DNA from: CAWBRY01 sp963791295
GTDB taxonomy: Bacteria > Bacteroidota > Bacteroidia > Chitinophagales > Chitinophagaceae
NCBI GenBank assembly: GCA_963791295.1
Contig: CAWBRY010000001.1
Coordinates: 2,108,001 to 2,172,000, forward strand
Length of the DNA: 64,000 bases
Direction: 5' to 3'
How positions within the stretch are numbered: the stretch's first letter is position 1; every line of letters begins with the position of its first letter. A program made the position numbers and the translations under genes. The notes beneath the pieces were generated by a model. The model saw only the letters and a program-made list of their open reading frames with translations, was not told the origin of the DNA and made no database searches. Shown here piece after piece: positions 7,955-17,800 of this stretch.

Positions 7955-10390
7955 ATGAAAGCCCCTTATCCGCTACCCGGAAAATTTTTCCGGGTCAGAG
8001 CCTTTATAACCGCTTTTCTCACTGTCTCCATCATTCCTCCATTATTTGCCACCAATTATACGGTCACAAATACCAGTGATGCAGGTGCAGGATCACTTCG
8101 AATCGCCCTCACAAGTGCGCTGGCAGCGGGTGCTGGACCACACACCATAGATGCGACCGGCATAACGGGAACCATTAGCCTGCAATCGGCACTTCCAACC
8201 ATTACCGGCATTACGCTTACCATTAGTGGACCATTGGCAAGTACCGGAACGCTGACAATCACCAGGGGAGTCGCTGGTAATTTTCGCATTTTTAATATCA
8301 GCAATTCTGTTTCTCCGCCAACAGTTACTCTTAACCGTTTGATATTGACCAATGGGAACCCCGGAACCGCCTTTACAGATTTAGGTGGTGGGATAAGGAT
8401 TGCAACGGCGACAGTCACCCTAAACTATGTTACCGTCAGTGGCTGTAGCGCCATCAACACTGATGGCGGAGGTATCAGCCTGGAAGGAACCAATCCGACT
8501 CTTACCATGGATAATTGTAAAATAATCAACAATTCAGCAAATCGGGGAGCAGGCTTAAGCGGCATTAGTATTACTGGTACAGGCACACTTACAGTTAGCA
8601 ATTCAATTTTTTCTGGAAATGTTTCGGGAGGAAATGCCGGAGGATTAAACCTGACGCAAACGACTGGCACTTTTAAGAACTGCACAATTTCTGGAAACCG
8701 GGCTACCACTTCGAACGGAGGAGGACTGATGGTAGGATCATCCGGTTCTGCAACGCTTGTGAATTGCACCGTGACTAATAACCGGGCGGAAGGAGGAGCA
8801 ATCGCGGGGGGCATAAGATGCAATTCAGGTTCGCCACTTGTTCTCATGAATTCTCTAGTTGTTGGAAATTTTGCCGGTGCAAGTCCGAGCACAACTGCAG
8901 ACGACATAACATGGAACGCCTCCGGGATAACTAGTAAAACAGCCACCTATTCAGTGGTCGGTGCGCTTACCGGTCAGGCTTTTAATACTGTATCGCAAAG
9001 CAACGTGGGTACGACAGGAAGTCCTGCCATCGTAAATCTGGGCACGCTGGCAAATAACGGGGGATTTACACAGACTCACAGACTGTTGACATCCACTCCT
9101 GAATTGGCAAAAGATAAAGGAGTTGCACCTTCCCCAGCACTAACCAATGATGAACGCGGCGCACCGAGGACCATAGACGACGGTGCCGTAACAAATGCCA
9201 GCGGCGGCAATGGTTCCGACCTTGGCGCCTATGAGATTGGCAATTTTGTATGGAATGGCGCTGCCTCAGCTGTCTTTGATAATTCAACAGGAGGGAACTG
9301 GGTAGAAACCACTGCACCTTCAACGGCTCTCAACGCATATATTTTGGAAGGTCCAGTAACTAGTGACCCCGTGGTGAGCAGCAACGTCACATTCAACAAT
9401 CTGGTGTTGGGCTCAGGCAGAACGCTCACGATTAACAGCGGTAATACGCTCACGGTAAGCAGCACCCTAACTCAAAATGGAATATTGAAAGGAAACGGCA
9501 CGCTGGTCAATGCCAATCTTACAAATGCCGGTATTATTTCCCCCGGCAATAGCCCCGGCAAACTCTCACTGACTGGCAACTTCGATAATGGATCGGGAGC
9601 CATGAATATGGAATTGGGTGGTGCCACCACTGCCGGAACTGACTATGATCAATTTGCAGTTAGTGGCACAGCAACGCTGAGCGGTACACTGAATGTAAGT
9701 TTCGTCAGTGCATTTACACCGACAATGGGCGATCAATTCGTGATCATGACTTACGCATCCAAGACAGGCACCTTTGCCACGACCAACCTACCGGATATAT
9801 CACCAAACTTTTGGACCCTTACTTATAACGCCACGAATATTATATTAAAAGCGGATAATAGCAGCCTGCCATTGAGATTGCTCAACTTCAGCGGCAAATT
9901 ACTCACTAACACGCAGGCACAGTTGAACTGGCAAACCACATCTGAACAGGATATGAAAGGATTTGAATTGGAATGGAGTAACGATGCTATGAAATGGCAA
10001 ACGGTTTCGAACACTTCGGCCAGGAATGTAGCCGGAACTCAGAGCTATTCTTACTTGCATAACCAAATTTCAAGCATGAATTTCTATCGGTTGAAGATGG
10101 TTGATCTCGGCGGAAAATTTACTTATAGCCAGATACTGCGGTTGGAGCGCTCGCCAAGACAGGGAATCATGCTTTATCCAAATCCCGCAAAGGAATTTGT
10201 AACAATTACGTTATCGGCTACAAAGCCTTCCATGATCCATATTATCGACAACAATGGTAAAATTGTCATGCAGCAAAAATTGAATGCAACGGCGGTCACG
10301 TTGAATATTGGAAGTCTGCCGACTGGTATTTATTCCGTACGGATTATTCAGGATGAAAAAACGACGTTTTCGAGATTCGTGAAAGAATAA
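7955..10390 (+). CDS. T9SS-secreted beta-helix protein with C-terminal sorting domain
   Basis: The 811-residue protein has a long signal peptide (cleavage near the FATNYTVTNTSDAG junction, about residue 33). It then has a right-handed beta-helix or pectate-lyase-like repeat region (about 35-420, many Asn/Gly/Thr-rich turns such as NCTVTNNRAEGG), ending in a block like the choice-of-anchor/PEP-type NERGAPRTIDDGAV...GAYE region. Next is an autotransporter-like passenger repeat (about 475-600, LTINSGNTLTVSSTL and GNGTLVNANLTNAG). The last ~75 residues are a type A T9SS sorting domain (IMLYPNPAKEFVTI ... GIYSVRI), which would direct secretion across the outer membrane and cell-surface attachment. 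The substrate is unknown; no catalytic residues can be assigned. Confidence 0.85.
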   Translation: MKAPYPLPGKFFRVRAFITAFLTVSIIPPLFATNYTVTNTSDAGAGSLRIALTSALAAGAGPHTIDATGITGTISLQSALPTITGITLTISGPLASTGTLTITRGVAGNFRIFNISNSVSPPTVTLNRLILTNGNPGTAFTDLGGGIRIATATVTLNYVTVSGCSAINTDGGGISLEGTNPTLTMDNCKIINNSANRGAGLSGISITGTGTLTVSNSIFSGNVSGGNAGGLNLTQTTGTFKNCTISGNRATTSNGGGLMVGSSGSATLVNCTVTNNRAEGGAIAGGIRCNSGSPLVLMNSLVVGNFAGASPSTTADDITWNASGITSKTATYSVVGALTGQAFNTVSQSNVGTTGSPAIVNLGTLANNGGFTQTHRLLTSTPELAKDKGVAPSPALTNDERGAPRTIDDGAVTNASGGNGSDLGAYEIGNFVWNGAASAVFDNSTGGNWVETTAPSTALNAYILEGPVTSDPVVSSNVTFNNLVLGSGRTLTINSGNTLTVSSTLTQNGILKGNGTLVNANLTNAGIISPGNSPGKLSLTGNFDNGSGAMNMELGGATTAGTDYDQFAVSGTATLSGTLNVSFVSAFTPTMGDQFVIMTYASKTGTFATTNLPDISPNFWTLTYNATNIILKADNSSLPLRLLNFSGKLLTNTQAQLNWQTTSEQDMKGFELEWSNDAMKWQTVSNTSARNVAGTQSYSYLHNQISSMNFYRLKMVDLGGKFTYSQILRLERSPRQGIMLYPNPAKEFVTITLSATKPSMIHIIDNNGKIVMQQKLNATAVTLNIGSLPTGIYSVRIIQDEKTTFSRFVKE

Positions 10391-10417
10391 ATTCAATCGC
10401 AGTACCCCTCGATGCCA

Positions 10418-10448
10418 GGCCATCCGTGCAAACGGATGGCCTTTTTTT
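10418..10448 (+). terminator. Rho-independent terminator after the T9SS gene
   Basis: A perfect 10-bp stem, GGCCATCCGT and ACGGATGGCC, encloses a GCAA tetraloop and is followed by seven T. It lies 28 bp after the stop at 10390. Confidence 0.93.
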
Positions 10449-10510
10449 GGCATTAAATGAAATTCCAAATGATGCGATAAAAAACAATATGTAATATGAC
10501 GATCCGGTGC

Positions 10511-10518
10511 TAATTTTG
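10511..10518 (+). promoter_or_regulatory. Possible -7 box for sdhCAB (TAATTTTG)
   Basis: TAATTTTG fits TAnnTTTG and sits between the terminator at 10418-10448 and the sdhC start at 10612, leaving about a 90-nt leader. No convincing -33 element was found. Confidence 0.3.
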
Positions 10519-10611
10519 CATTGTTGACACCCACCACGATAGTTCTAAGAACTCCCTTTGGAGGGTTATGCTGACCTATGGAGCAATTGTTCACCCCCTC
10601 TAGGATCGCTT

Positions 10612-11292
10612 ATGAAATGGTCTGAATTCTTCACTTCTTCGGTCGGAAGAAAGTTAATAATGGCGCTCACCGGTTTATTCCTGATCAGTTTCCTGGTCGT
10701 TCATGTGGGAGTTAATGCATGCATTTGGGCCAATGACGGCGGCGTCATGTTCAATAAAGCGGCTCATTTTATGGGATCCACCATCGTTATAAGAATTATT
10801 GAAGTCGGGCTTTTCGTCTTCATTTTTGCCCATATCATTCAGGGATATGTACTGACAGTCAGCAATCAATCCAAACGAAAAACCGGATATGCCATTCCCA
10901 TGGGAAACAGAGGCAGCAAGTGGTATAGCCGGAACATGGGGTTATTGGGTACGCTAATATTGATATTTTTTATCCTGCATTGGTATCATTTCTGGATTCC
11001 CTCCCGGTTCGGCCATGTAGATGAAGTCGAGATCGGTGGAAAGCAGATGCATAATCTATATGGTTTAATGAAAATCACTTTCAGCCAGCTCTGGGTGGTA
11101 ATCGTTTATGTGCTTGCCTGTTTTTCTTTGTGCTGGCACCTGATCCATGGTTTTCAAAGTGCGTTCAGGACCATTGGCGTCAGCAATAATCGTTACTTAA
11201 TAATGATCAATGTGATGGGTATTGGTTTTTCCGTGATCGTGTCACTCGCATTTGCAATGATGCCGGTCAGTCTCTATCTGAATTGGGTATAA
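10612..11292 (+). CDS. sdhC: Succinate dehydrogenase/fumarate reductase cytochrome b subunit
   Basis: This is the membrane anchor and haem/quinone-binding subunit of complex II (b558 type). The 226-residue protein starts MKWSEFFTSSVGRKLIMALTG, which is typical of Bacteroidota SdhC. It has five hydrophobic segments (about residues 13-35, 63-85, 108-130, 157-180 and 198-222). Candidate haem-ligand histidines lie in VVHVG, FAHIIQGY, HWYHFW and WHLIHG. An in-frame TTG at 10558 would add 18 residues with no matching family sequence, so I chose the ATG at 10612. It is followed by the flavoprotein (33 bp) and iron-sulfur subunits, in the usual order for this phylum. Confidence 0.92.
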   Translation: MKWSEFFTSSVGRKLIMALTGLFLISFLVVHVGVNACIWANDGGVMFNKAAHFMGSTIVIRIIEVGLFVFIFAHIIQGYVLTVSNQSKRKTGYAIPMGNRGSKWYSRNMGLLGTLILIFFILHWYHFWIPSRFGHVDEVEIGGKQMHNLYGLMKITFSQLWVVIVYVLACFSLCWHLIHGFQSAFRTIGVSNNRYLIMINVMGIGFSVIVSLAFAMMPVSLYLNWV

Positions 11293-11325
11293 GTCATAAC
11301 AAAAAAATATTTTAAAAAATTCGGT

Positions 11326-13299
11326 ATGCTTGAGTCGAAGATCCCCAATGGAAGTCTGGAACAAAAATGGATCGACTACAAGGGTCATTGTAAGCTCGTG
11401 AATCCGGCGAACAAGCGTAAGATGGAAGTGATCATTGTCGGTACCGGTCTCGCCGGCGCATCTGCGGCAGCATCATTGGGCGAGTTAGGATATAAAGTAA
11501 AAGCCTTTTGCTTTCAAGATTCCCCGCGCCGCGCGCATTCTATCGCGGCACAGGGGGGAATCAATGCTGCAAAGAATTATCAGAATGATGGTGATTCGGT
11601 CTTCCGCCTTTTTTATGATACGATCAAAGGAGGCGACTATCGCTCCCGCGAAGGCAATGTTCATCGGTTGGCAGAAATAAGTGTCAACATCATTGACCAA
11701 TGCGTTGCCCAGGGAGTTCCCTTTGCAAGAGAATATGGCGGCCTGTTAAGCAATCGTTCTTTTGGAGGCACACAGGTACAAAGAACTTTTTATGCTGCCG
11801 GTCAAACCGGTCAGCAGCTATTGATAGGTGCATATCAGGCTTTGGAAAGACAGGTAGCGTTGGGAAATGTAGAAATGCATTCCCGTCATGAAATGCTGGA
11901 CATCGTGAAGATCGATGGGAAATGCCAGGGTATCATTGTTCGTGATCTGATCACGGGCAAATTAGAGCGTCATTTTGGCCACGCTGTTTTATTATGTACG
12001 GGAGGATATGGAAATGTTTTTTACCTGAGTACAAATGCGATGGGCAGCAATGTCACTGCCATCTGGAAGGCACATAAACAAGGCGCTTTATTTGGCAATC
12101 CTTGTTTTACACAGATACATCCTACATGTATCCCCGTCACGGGTGATCATCAAAGCAAGCTTACGCTGATGTCCGAATCGTTGAGAAATGACGGACGCAT
12201 TTGGGTTCCTAAAACGAAAGGTGATACAAGGAAAGCAAATACAATACCCGACGCCGAAAGAGATTATTACTTGGAACGAAGATATCCTGCGTTTGGCAAC
12301 CTGGTTCCTCGAGATGTAGCCTCAAGAGCCGCCAAAGAGAGGTGTGACGCGGGTTTCGGCGTGGGCTCATCCAGGCAAGCGGTGTATCTTGATTTTGCAG
12401 ATGCTTTTGTGCGTTATGGAAAAACAGAAGTCGGTAAACAAGCCCTGAGTGATGTCAGCGAAGAAGAGGTGATTGAACTGGGCAAAAAGGTTATTAAAGA
12501 AAAATACGGCAATCTTTTCGACATGTATGAAAAGATCACGGGAGAGAATCCGTATGAGATCCCCATGAGAATTTACCCCGCTGTGCATTATACAATGGGC
12601 GGACTTTGGGTGGACTATGAATTAATGACCAATGTGCCGGGTCTTTATTCTTTAGGAGAAGCAAATTTTTCAGACCATGGTGCTAATCGGTTGGGAGCTT
12701 CCGCACTCATGCAGGGATTAGCTGACGGATATTTCGTCATACCATATACGATAGGGAATTATTTATCCGAAGAGATTAAGTCGGCTCCGGTAGCAACTAC
12801 TCATCCTGCATTCGAAGAGGCTGAAAAAGTAGTCGCCGACAGGATCAAGCAACTAAAGACCATAAATGGCAAGCAAACGGTGGAAAGCTTTCACAAGAGA
12901 TTGGGCAAGATCATGTGGGAGAAATGTGGAATGGCAAGGAATGCTGCGGGGCTGGAGCAGGCGATTGCTGAGATCCGTCAATTAAAAAAAGAATTCTGGA
13001 ATGATGTGCGCATACCTGGCGAAATAAATGAAATGAACCCGGAACTGGACAAAGCGAACCGCGTTGCTGACTTCATCGAATTGGGCGAATTGATGTGCAT
13101 AGATGCACTTCACCGCCAGGAGAGCTGTGGCGGACATTTTAGAGAAGAAATGCAGACTCAGGAAGGAGAAGCAAAGAGAGATGATGAGCATTTTGCGTAC
13201 GTCGCTGCGTGGGAATACAAAGGCGAAAGTAATTGGGATTTGCAAAAGGAAGAGTTGAATTTCGAAGTGGCAAAACCTACTCAACGCAGCTATAAATAG
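11326..13299 (+). CDS. sdhA: Succinate dehydrogenase/fumarate reductase flavoprotein subunit
   Basis: SdhA carries covalent FAD and oxidises succinate (or reduces fumarate) at the cytoplasmic face of the membrane. The 657-residue protein has the dinucleotide-binding motif VIIVGTGLAGASAAASLGELG (about residues 34-54, shown here in part), the FAD-linking histidine in RRAHSIAAQGGINAAKNY, and active-site blocks including HPTCIP and the C-terminal GLYSLGEANFSDHGANRLGAS segment. It also has the arginine-rich RDVASRAAKER region. Its length is that of the Bacteroidota and epsilon-type enzyme rather than the ~590 residues of E. coli SdhA. It lies between sdhC and sdhB with 10 bp to the latter. Confidence 0.95.
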   Translation: MLESKIPNGSLEQKWIDYKGHCKLVNPANKRKMEVIIVGTGLAGASAAASLGELGYKVKAFCFQDSPRRAHSIAAQGGINAAKNYQNDGDSVFRLFYDTIKGGDYRSREGNVHRLAEISVNIIDQCVAQGVPFAREYGGLLSNRSFGGTQVQRTFYAAGQTGQQLLIGAYQALERQVALGNVEMHSRHEMLDIVKIDGKCQGIIVRDLITGKLERHFGHAVLLCTGGYGNVFYLSTNAMGSNVTAIWKAHKQGALFGNPCFTQIHPTCIPVTGDHQSKLTLMSESLRNDGRIWVPKTKGDTRKANTIPDAERDYYLERRYPAFGNLVPRDVASRAAKERCDAGFGVGSSRQAVYLDFADAFVRYGKTEVGKQALSDVSEEEVIELGKKVIKEKYGNLFDMYEKITGENPYEIPMRIYPAVHYTMGGLWVDYELMTNVPGLYSLGEANFSDHGANRLGASALMQGLADGYFVIPYTIGNYLSEEIKSAPVATTHPAFEEAEKVVADRIKQLKTINGKQTVESFHKRLGKIMWEKCGMARNAAGLEQAIAEIRQLKKEFWNDVRIPGEINEMNPELDKANRVADFIELGELMCIDALHRQESCGGHFREEMQTQEGEAKRDDEHFAYVAAWEYKGESNWDLQKEELNFEVAKPTQRSYK

Positions 13300-13309
13300 T
13301 GAAAGCATT

Positions 13310-14074
13310 ATGGAACACTACACCATGAATATTACGTTGAAAGTCTGGAGACAGAAGAATCAAAAGGATCGGGGAGCATTTCAAACATACGAAGTCAAAG
13401 ACATCTCCTCGGAAATGTCGTTCCTGGAAATGTTTGACGTTCTGAATGAAAGGCTGATCCACGAGGGAAAGGAACCTATCGCTTTTGACCATGATTGCCG
13501 GGAAGGAATTTGTGGCACGTGTTCAATGTATATTAACGGCCGGCCACATGGCCCCTGGCATGGCACCACTACCTGCCAGCTGCACATGAGAGCTTTTAAA
13601 AATGGAGACACTATTGTCGTTGAACCCTGGAGGGCCAATGCATTTCCTGTTATAAAAGATTTGATCGTCGATCGCACTTCTTTTGATCGTATCATACAGG
13701 CGGGAGGATATATTTCTGTCAATACCGGCAATGCCGTGGATGGCAATGCTATTCCAATTGACAAAGAGAACGCCGATAAATCTTTTGCTGCAGCGGCTTG
13801 TATTGGTTGCGGCGCCTGTGTTGCCGCTTGCAAGAACTCATCTGCACTTCTTTTTGTTTCTGCAAAGATCTCCCACCTGGCCTTACTACCACAAGGGGGA
13901 CCAGAAAGGAAGACCAGAGTGATGAATATGGTTGCTCAAATGGACAAGGAAGGTTTTGGCGCTTGCACTAATACCAGGGCCTGCGAAGCAGTATGTCCAA
14001 AAGAAATACCGATCACCAATATTGCCCGGCTCAATACCGAGTATACAATGGCCAGTCTTTCGGCCGATAAGTGA
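13310..14074 (+). CDS. sdhB: Succinate dehydrogenase/fumarate reductase iron-sulfur subunit
   Basis: SdhB passes electrons from FAD to the quinone site through three clusters. The 254-residue protein has the [2Fe-2S] ligand motif CREGICGTC with a following Cys (about residues 63-91), then CIGCGACVAAC for the [4Fe-4S] cluster (about 163-173) and a later CTNTRACEAVCPKEIP block for the remaining ligands. The ATG at 13310 is followed in frame by a second ATG at 13325 (MNITLKVWRQ), which is a possible alternative start. This is the last gene of sdhCAB; the next gene is convergent and ends 14 bp away. Confidence 0.94.
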   Translation: MEHYTMNITLKVWRQKNQKDRGAFQTYEVKDISSEMSFLEMFDVLNERLIHEGKEPIAFDHDCREGICGTCSMYINGRPHGPWHGTTTCQLHMRAFKNGDTIVVEPWRANAFPVIKDLIVDRTSFDRIIQAGGYISVNTGNAVDGNAIPIDKENADKSFAAAACIGCGACVAACKNSSALLFVSAKISHLALLPQGGPERKTRVMNMVAQMDKEGFGACTNTRACEAVCPKEIPITNIARLNTEYTMASLSADK

Positions 14075-14088
14075 TCGTTGGCTCGTGT

Positions 14089-14664
14089 TTAGAAACAAAA
14101 TGAAGCTCTCACAGCTCCAATCCACAATGGATCAGCTCTTGAAATTTTCATCAACCTAATCAATGGGGTGATCGCGATGTTTTTTTTCAGATAATAACTT
14201 GCGTCCAGATTTACTCCAAAACCCATTTGGATATTGCCAGAGTAAAGTCCAACACTTGGGCCTATAGACAACGCAAGATTAGTCTTGTGGCCGGTTTGAT
14301 AAAAAGCGCCTCCAAAAACGTGCAAATAAGTATAGGATGGATATTTAAATTGATTGCCTCCAATCGTCTCTTTTTTCCCCTGGTAATGATCGGCTCCCGC
14401 ATTCAAGATAAATGCAAGCGGCCTTCGTGGTTTTACATCCATCGAACCAAAGTGATGATTGGTAAATGAGTAGTCGATGCCAATGCCCAAACGATGTGTC
14501 TCCGAAAAATCGCCCATCGGAAAATTGATACCAGCCGACAGGTTATTGCTTCTGCCGTTTGGATTACTCCGTTCTTGGGAAGCAACAGATCTGATGTCCA
14601 AAAGCATGACCAGGAAGAGAAATAAAACGTGTGTCAAGAAGCGGATAAAAGTGATATAAATCAT
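14089..14664 (-). CDS. Small outer-membrane beta-barrel protein (OMP_b-brl type)
   Basis: The 191-residue protein has an N-terminal signal peptide (hydrophobic FLTHVLFLFLVMLLDI, cleavage near SVASQ). It then shows alternating amphipathic strands typical of an 8-stranded barrel, with GINFPMGDF, GIGIDYSFT, FGGAFYQTG, LSIGPSVGLYSG and MGFGVNLDASYYL, and a C-terminal phenylalanine (ASFCF) as in many barrel proteins recognised by BAM. No ligand can be assigned. It is convergent with sdhB and divergent from the large barrel gene at 14803. A later ATG (MLLDIRS) would destroy the signal peptide, so the upstream start is preferred. Confidence 0.7.
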   Translation of the reverse strand: MIYITFIRFLTHVLFLFLVMLLDIRSVASQERSNPNGRSNNLSAGINFPMGDFSETHRLGIGIDYSFTNHHFGSMDVKPRRPLAFILNAGADHYQGKKETIGGNQFKYPSYTYLHVFGGAFYQTGHKTNLALSIGPSVGLYSGNIQMGFGVNLDASYYLKKNIAITPLIRLMKISRADPLWIGAVRASFCF

Positions 14665-14802
14665 TTTCTACACAGTGGCTCAAAAACAGGATGAGGACAA
14701 TCGAACATCAAATTTGGTGCATTTCAGGGGAATTAACAGCGTGGGATAACTTTAAGACAATAAAACCAACCAATTTTACGATTTTGAGTAAACTCTCTGT
14801 TA

Positions 14803-17800
14803 TTGAGATATTTAGGCGGAATATTGGCTTTCCTGTGCTGGCTTCTCCTATGCCTCCGGAGCGACGCTCAAATCACTTTTCCCGGCAGCCTCGGCACCAA
14901 CCTCCGACAAAAGGTTTTCAAGGTGGAAAGGGATACGCTGCGTATCGATACAGTTAGCATCGTTCCGAGTTCTTTTTCCATTTCTTATGTTCCCGCGGAA
15001 AACTATTTCCTCGACTACGTTAACGCCATTTTGTATTGGAAAGTAAGGCCTGAACTCGATACGGTCTTAATCACTTACCGGGTTTTTCCTTACAAGCTTA
15101 ATCCCATCGCGCAACGAATGGACTACGATAGTGTGGTTAACAACTTTTACGTTGCTCCACTGCAGATCAGCGACGGCCTCACCGCTGCTCAAAAAGGAAT
15201 ATTTGATTTTGGAACATTGAAAGCAGAAGGAAGCTTTGGGCGACAAATCGGTTTTGGCAATAGCCAGGATGCTGTATTGAATTCCACACTCAATCTTCAA
15301 TTAAGCGGTATGTTGGGTGACAGCATTGAAATACAGGCGGCCATAACAGACAACAATATCCCCATTCAACCCGATGGGACCACTCAACAACTAAATGAGT
15401 TTGACCAGGTATATCTCCAGTTTAAGAAAAAAAACTGGCAGCTCAATTTGGGTGATATCGATATTCGCCAGAATGATACCTATTTTCTAAACTTTTACAA
15501 AAGGCTCCAGGGAATATCATTTCAAACCGTTGCGCGACTCTCCAAAAACATTACTTCAAAAACCCTGGTCAGCGGATCGATAGCGAAAGGAAAATTCACC
15601 AGGAATATTTTCAGTGGGCTTGAAGGCAATCAGGGTCCTTACCGATTGACGGGAGCTAATAACGAATTTTTCTTTATTGTCCTTGCAAATACGGAAAGAG
15701 TTTATCTCGATGGAGAATTGTTGCAACGGGGCGAGGACCAGGATTACGTGATCAATTACAATTCAGCAGAGGTCACCTTTACGCCGCGACGCATGATCAC
15801 CAAAGATTCCCGAATTCAGGTTGAGTTTGAATATGCAGACCGAAATTTCTTAAATGCAAATATTTTTCTGCAGCAACAATTTGAAATCAATAAGAATCTA
15901 AAGATCCGTGTCGGAGTATTCAATAACGGCGACGCCAAAAATTCACCTATCAATCAAACGCTGGATGCGAATCAAAAGCAGATCCTGGCCAACCTGGGAG
16001 ATAGCATTCAACGGGCATTTTATCCGGCTGCTGTCCTCGACACTTTTGGCACAGGCAAGATACTTTACCAGAAACTTTATTATAATCCGGGGGCAGGTAT
16101 TGATTCGTTTTACCAATATTCCATTGATCCCGATTCCGCTAAGTATAGTCTTTCCTTTGCGGACGTGGGACAAGGAAACGGAAATTATATTCCTGATTTC
16201 AATGGAGCGAATGGGAAGGTATTCCGATTTGTTGCGCCGGTAGGTAATCTCAAACAAGGTCGATATGAACCGGTACAAATACTCGTGACTCCGAAAAAAC
16301 AACAGGTCGTCAACCTCGGTGTAGACTATTACCTGGATAAGAACACCCTTTTGAAAACTGAAATAGCCACCAGTAATACGGATGTCAATACTTTTTCAAC
16401 CAAAGACAAAGGAGACGACAGGGGTTGGGCGGCCAAATTTGTGATCACCAATAACAAGATCATCAAGCCTGAAAAAAAATTATTGCTGACTACGCTGTTG
16501 GACTACGAATACGTCCAGCGAAAGTTTAGGCCTTTGGAGAGATTACGCACGGTTGAATTCTCCCGGGACTGGGGGCTACCTCTTGTCTTAGCGCCGGCTG
16601 ATGAGAATATTATCCGTGCAGGTGTGGGCTTAAAGAATGGCGACAATCAATCCATTTCCTACCAATTCACGAATTACCACCGAAGCGACAATTACAATGG
16701 TTATCAAAACACGATCCTACACCTGGCTAATTGGAAGGGCTGGATCTTAAATAACCAATTAATGATAACTAATTTCCATATTGCCAATGATCAGGGTTCT
16801 TTCTTCAGGCCAGTGTTGGATTTGAGTAAACAATTGAAAAAAATGAACAACTGGCGACTCGGCTTCCGCTATGCCATGGAAAGAAATTCGGTTCACAATA
16901 CGACCACAGATATACTCACGCCGGTGGCTTTTTCTTATGATAATTACGCCGTTTATCTGAGGTCGGATGAGAATAAAAAAAACCGTTATGGTATTACGTT
17001 TTTTACGCGTTCGGATAAATATCCTGTCAATAAAGATTTCATCAGGGGGGATAGAAGCCTCAATCTGAATCTTCAGACAGAACTCCTGGCTAATACGAAC
17101 CGCCAGTTTTATCTCAATGCTACTTTCCGAAAATTAAAAGTGTACAATGGGACTGTTTCAAAGCAGGTAGAAGATGAAACCATACTTGGAAGAGCAGAAT
17201 ATGTAATGAATGAATGGAAAGGCTTACTCACCGGCAATGTTCTTTACGAGGTGGGAGCGGGGCAGGAACAGCGACGCGACTATGCATACCTGGAGACTCC
17301 TGCAGGTACCGGACAATATGCATGGTTGGATTATAACAACGACGGCGTGCAGCAACTCAATGAATTTGAACTGGCGGCCTTTCCAGACCAGGCAAAATTC
17401 ATTCGCATATTTACGCCGACAAATGATTTTATTAAGGCCAATTATATCACATTCAACTATAGTCTCAACTTCAGTCCCCGTGCAATTCTGAATTCTCCGG
17501 ATTTAAAAGGAATGAAGGAGTTCCTATCACGCATCAACCTGCTGTCTTCCTTACAAACCAATAAAAAGTCACTGGCGAGGGGAAGTTTTGAGTTCAATCC
17601 ATTTAAATATGCGCCCAATGACACAGCGCTCATTACGCTCAGCACGGCGTTCCTGAATACCATTTCATTCAATCGACTAAGCAGTGTTTGGGGTTTTGAT
17701 CTGACCAACCTGCGTAACAACGGAAAATCGTTGCTGACGTATGGATATGAAACCAGGAGATTAAATGATTGGATCCTGAAGTGGCGCTGGAATATGAATA

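Noticed and set aside
14691..14957. 88-codon frame ahead of the large barrel
   Set aside because: It overlaps the barrel gene's signal peptide in another frame and has no protein-like composition.
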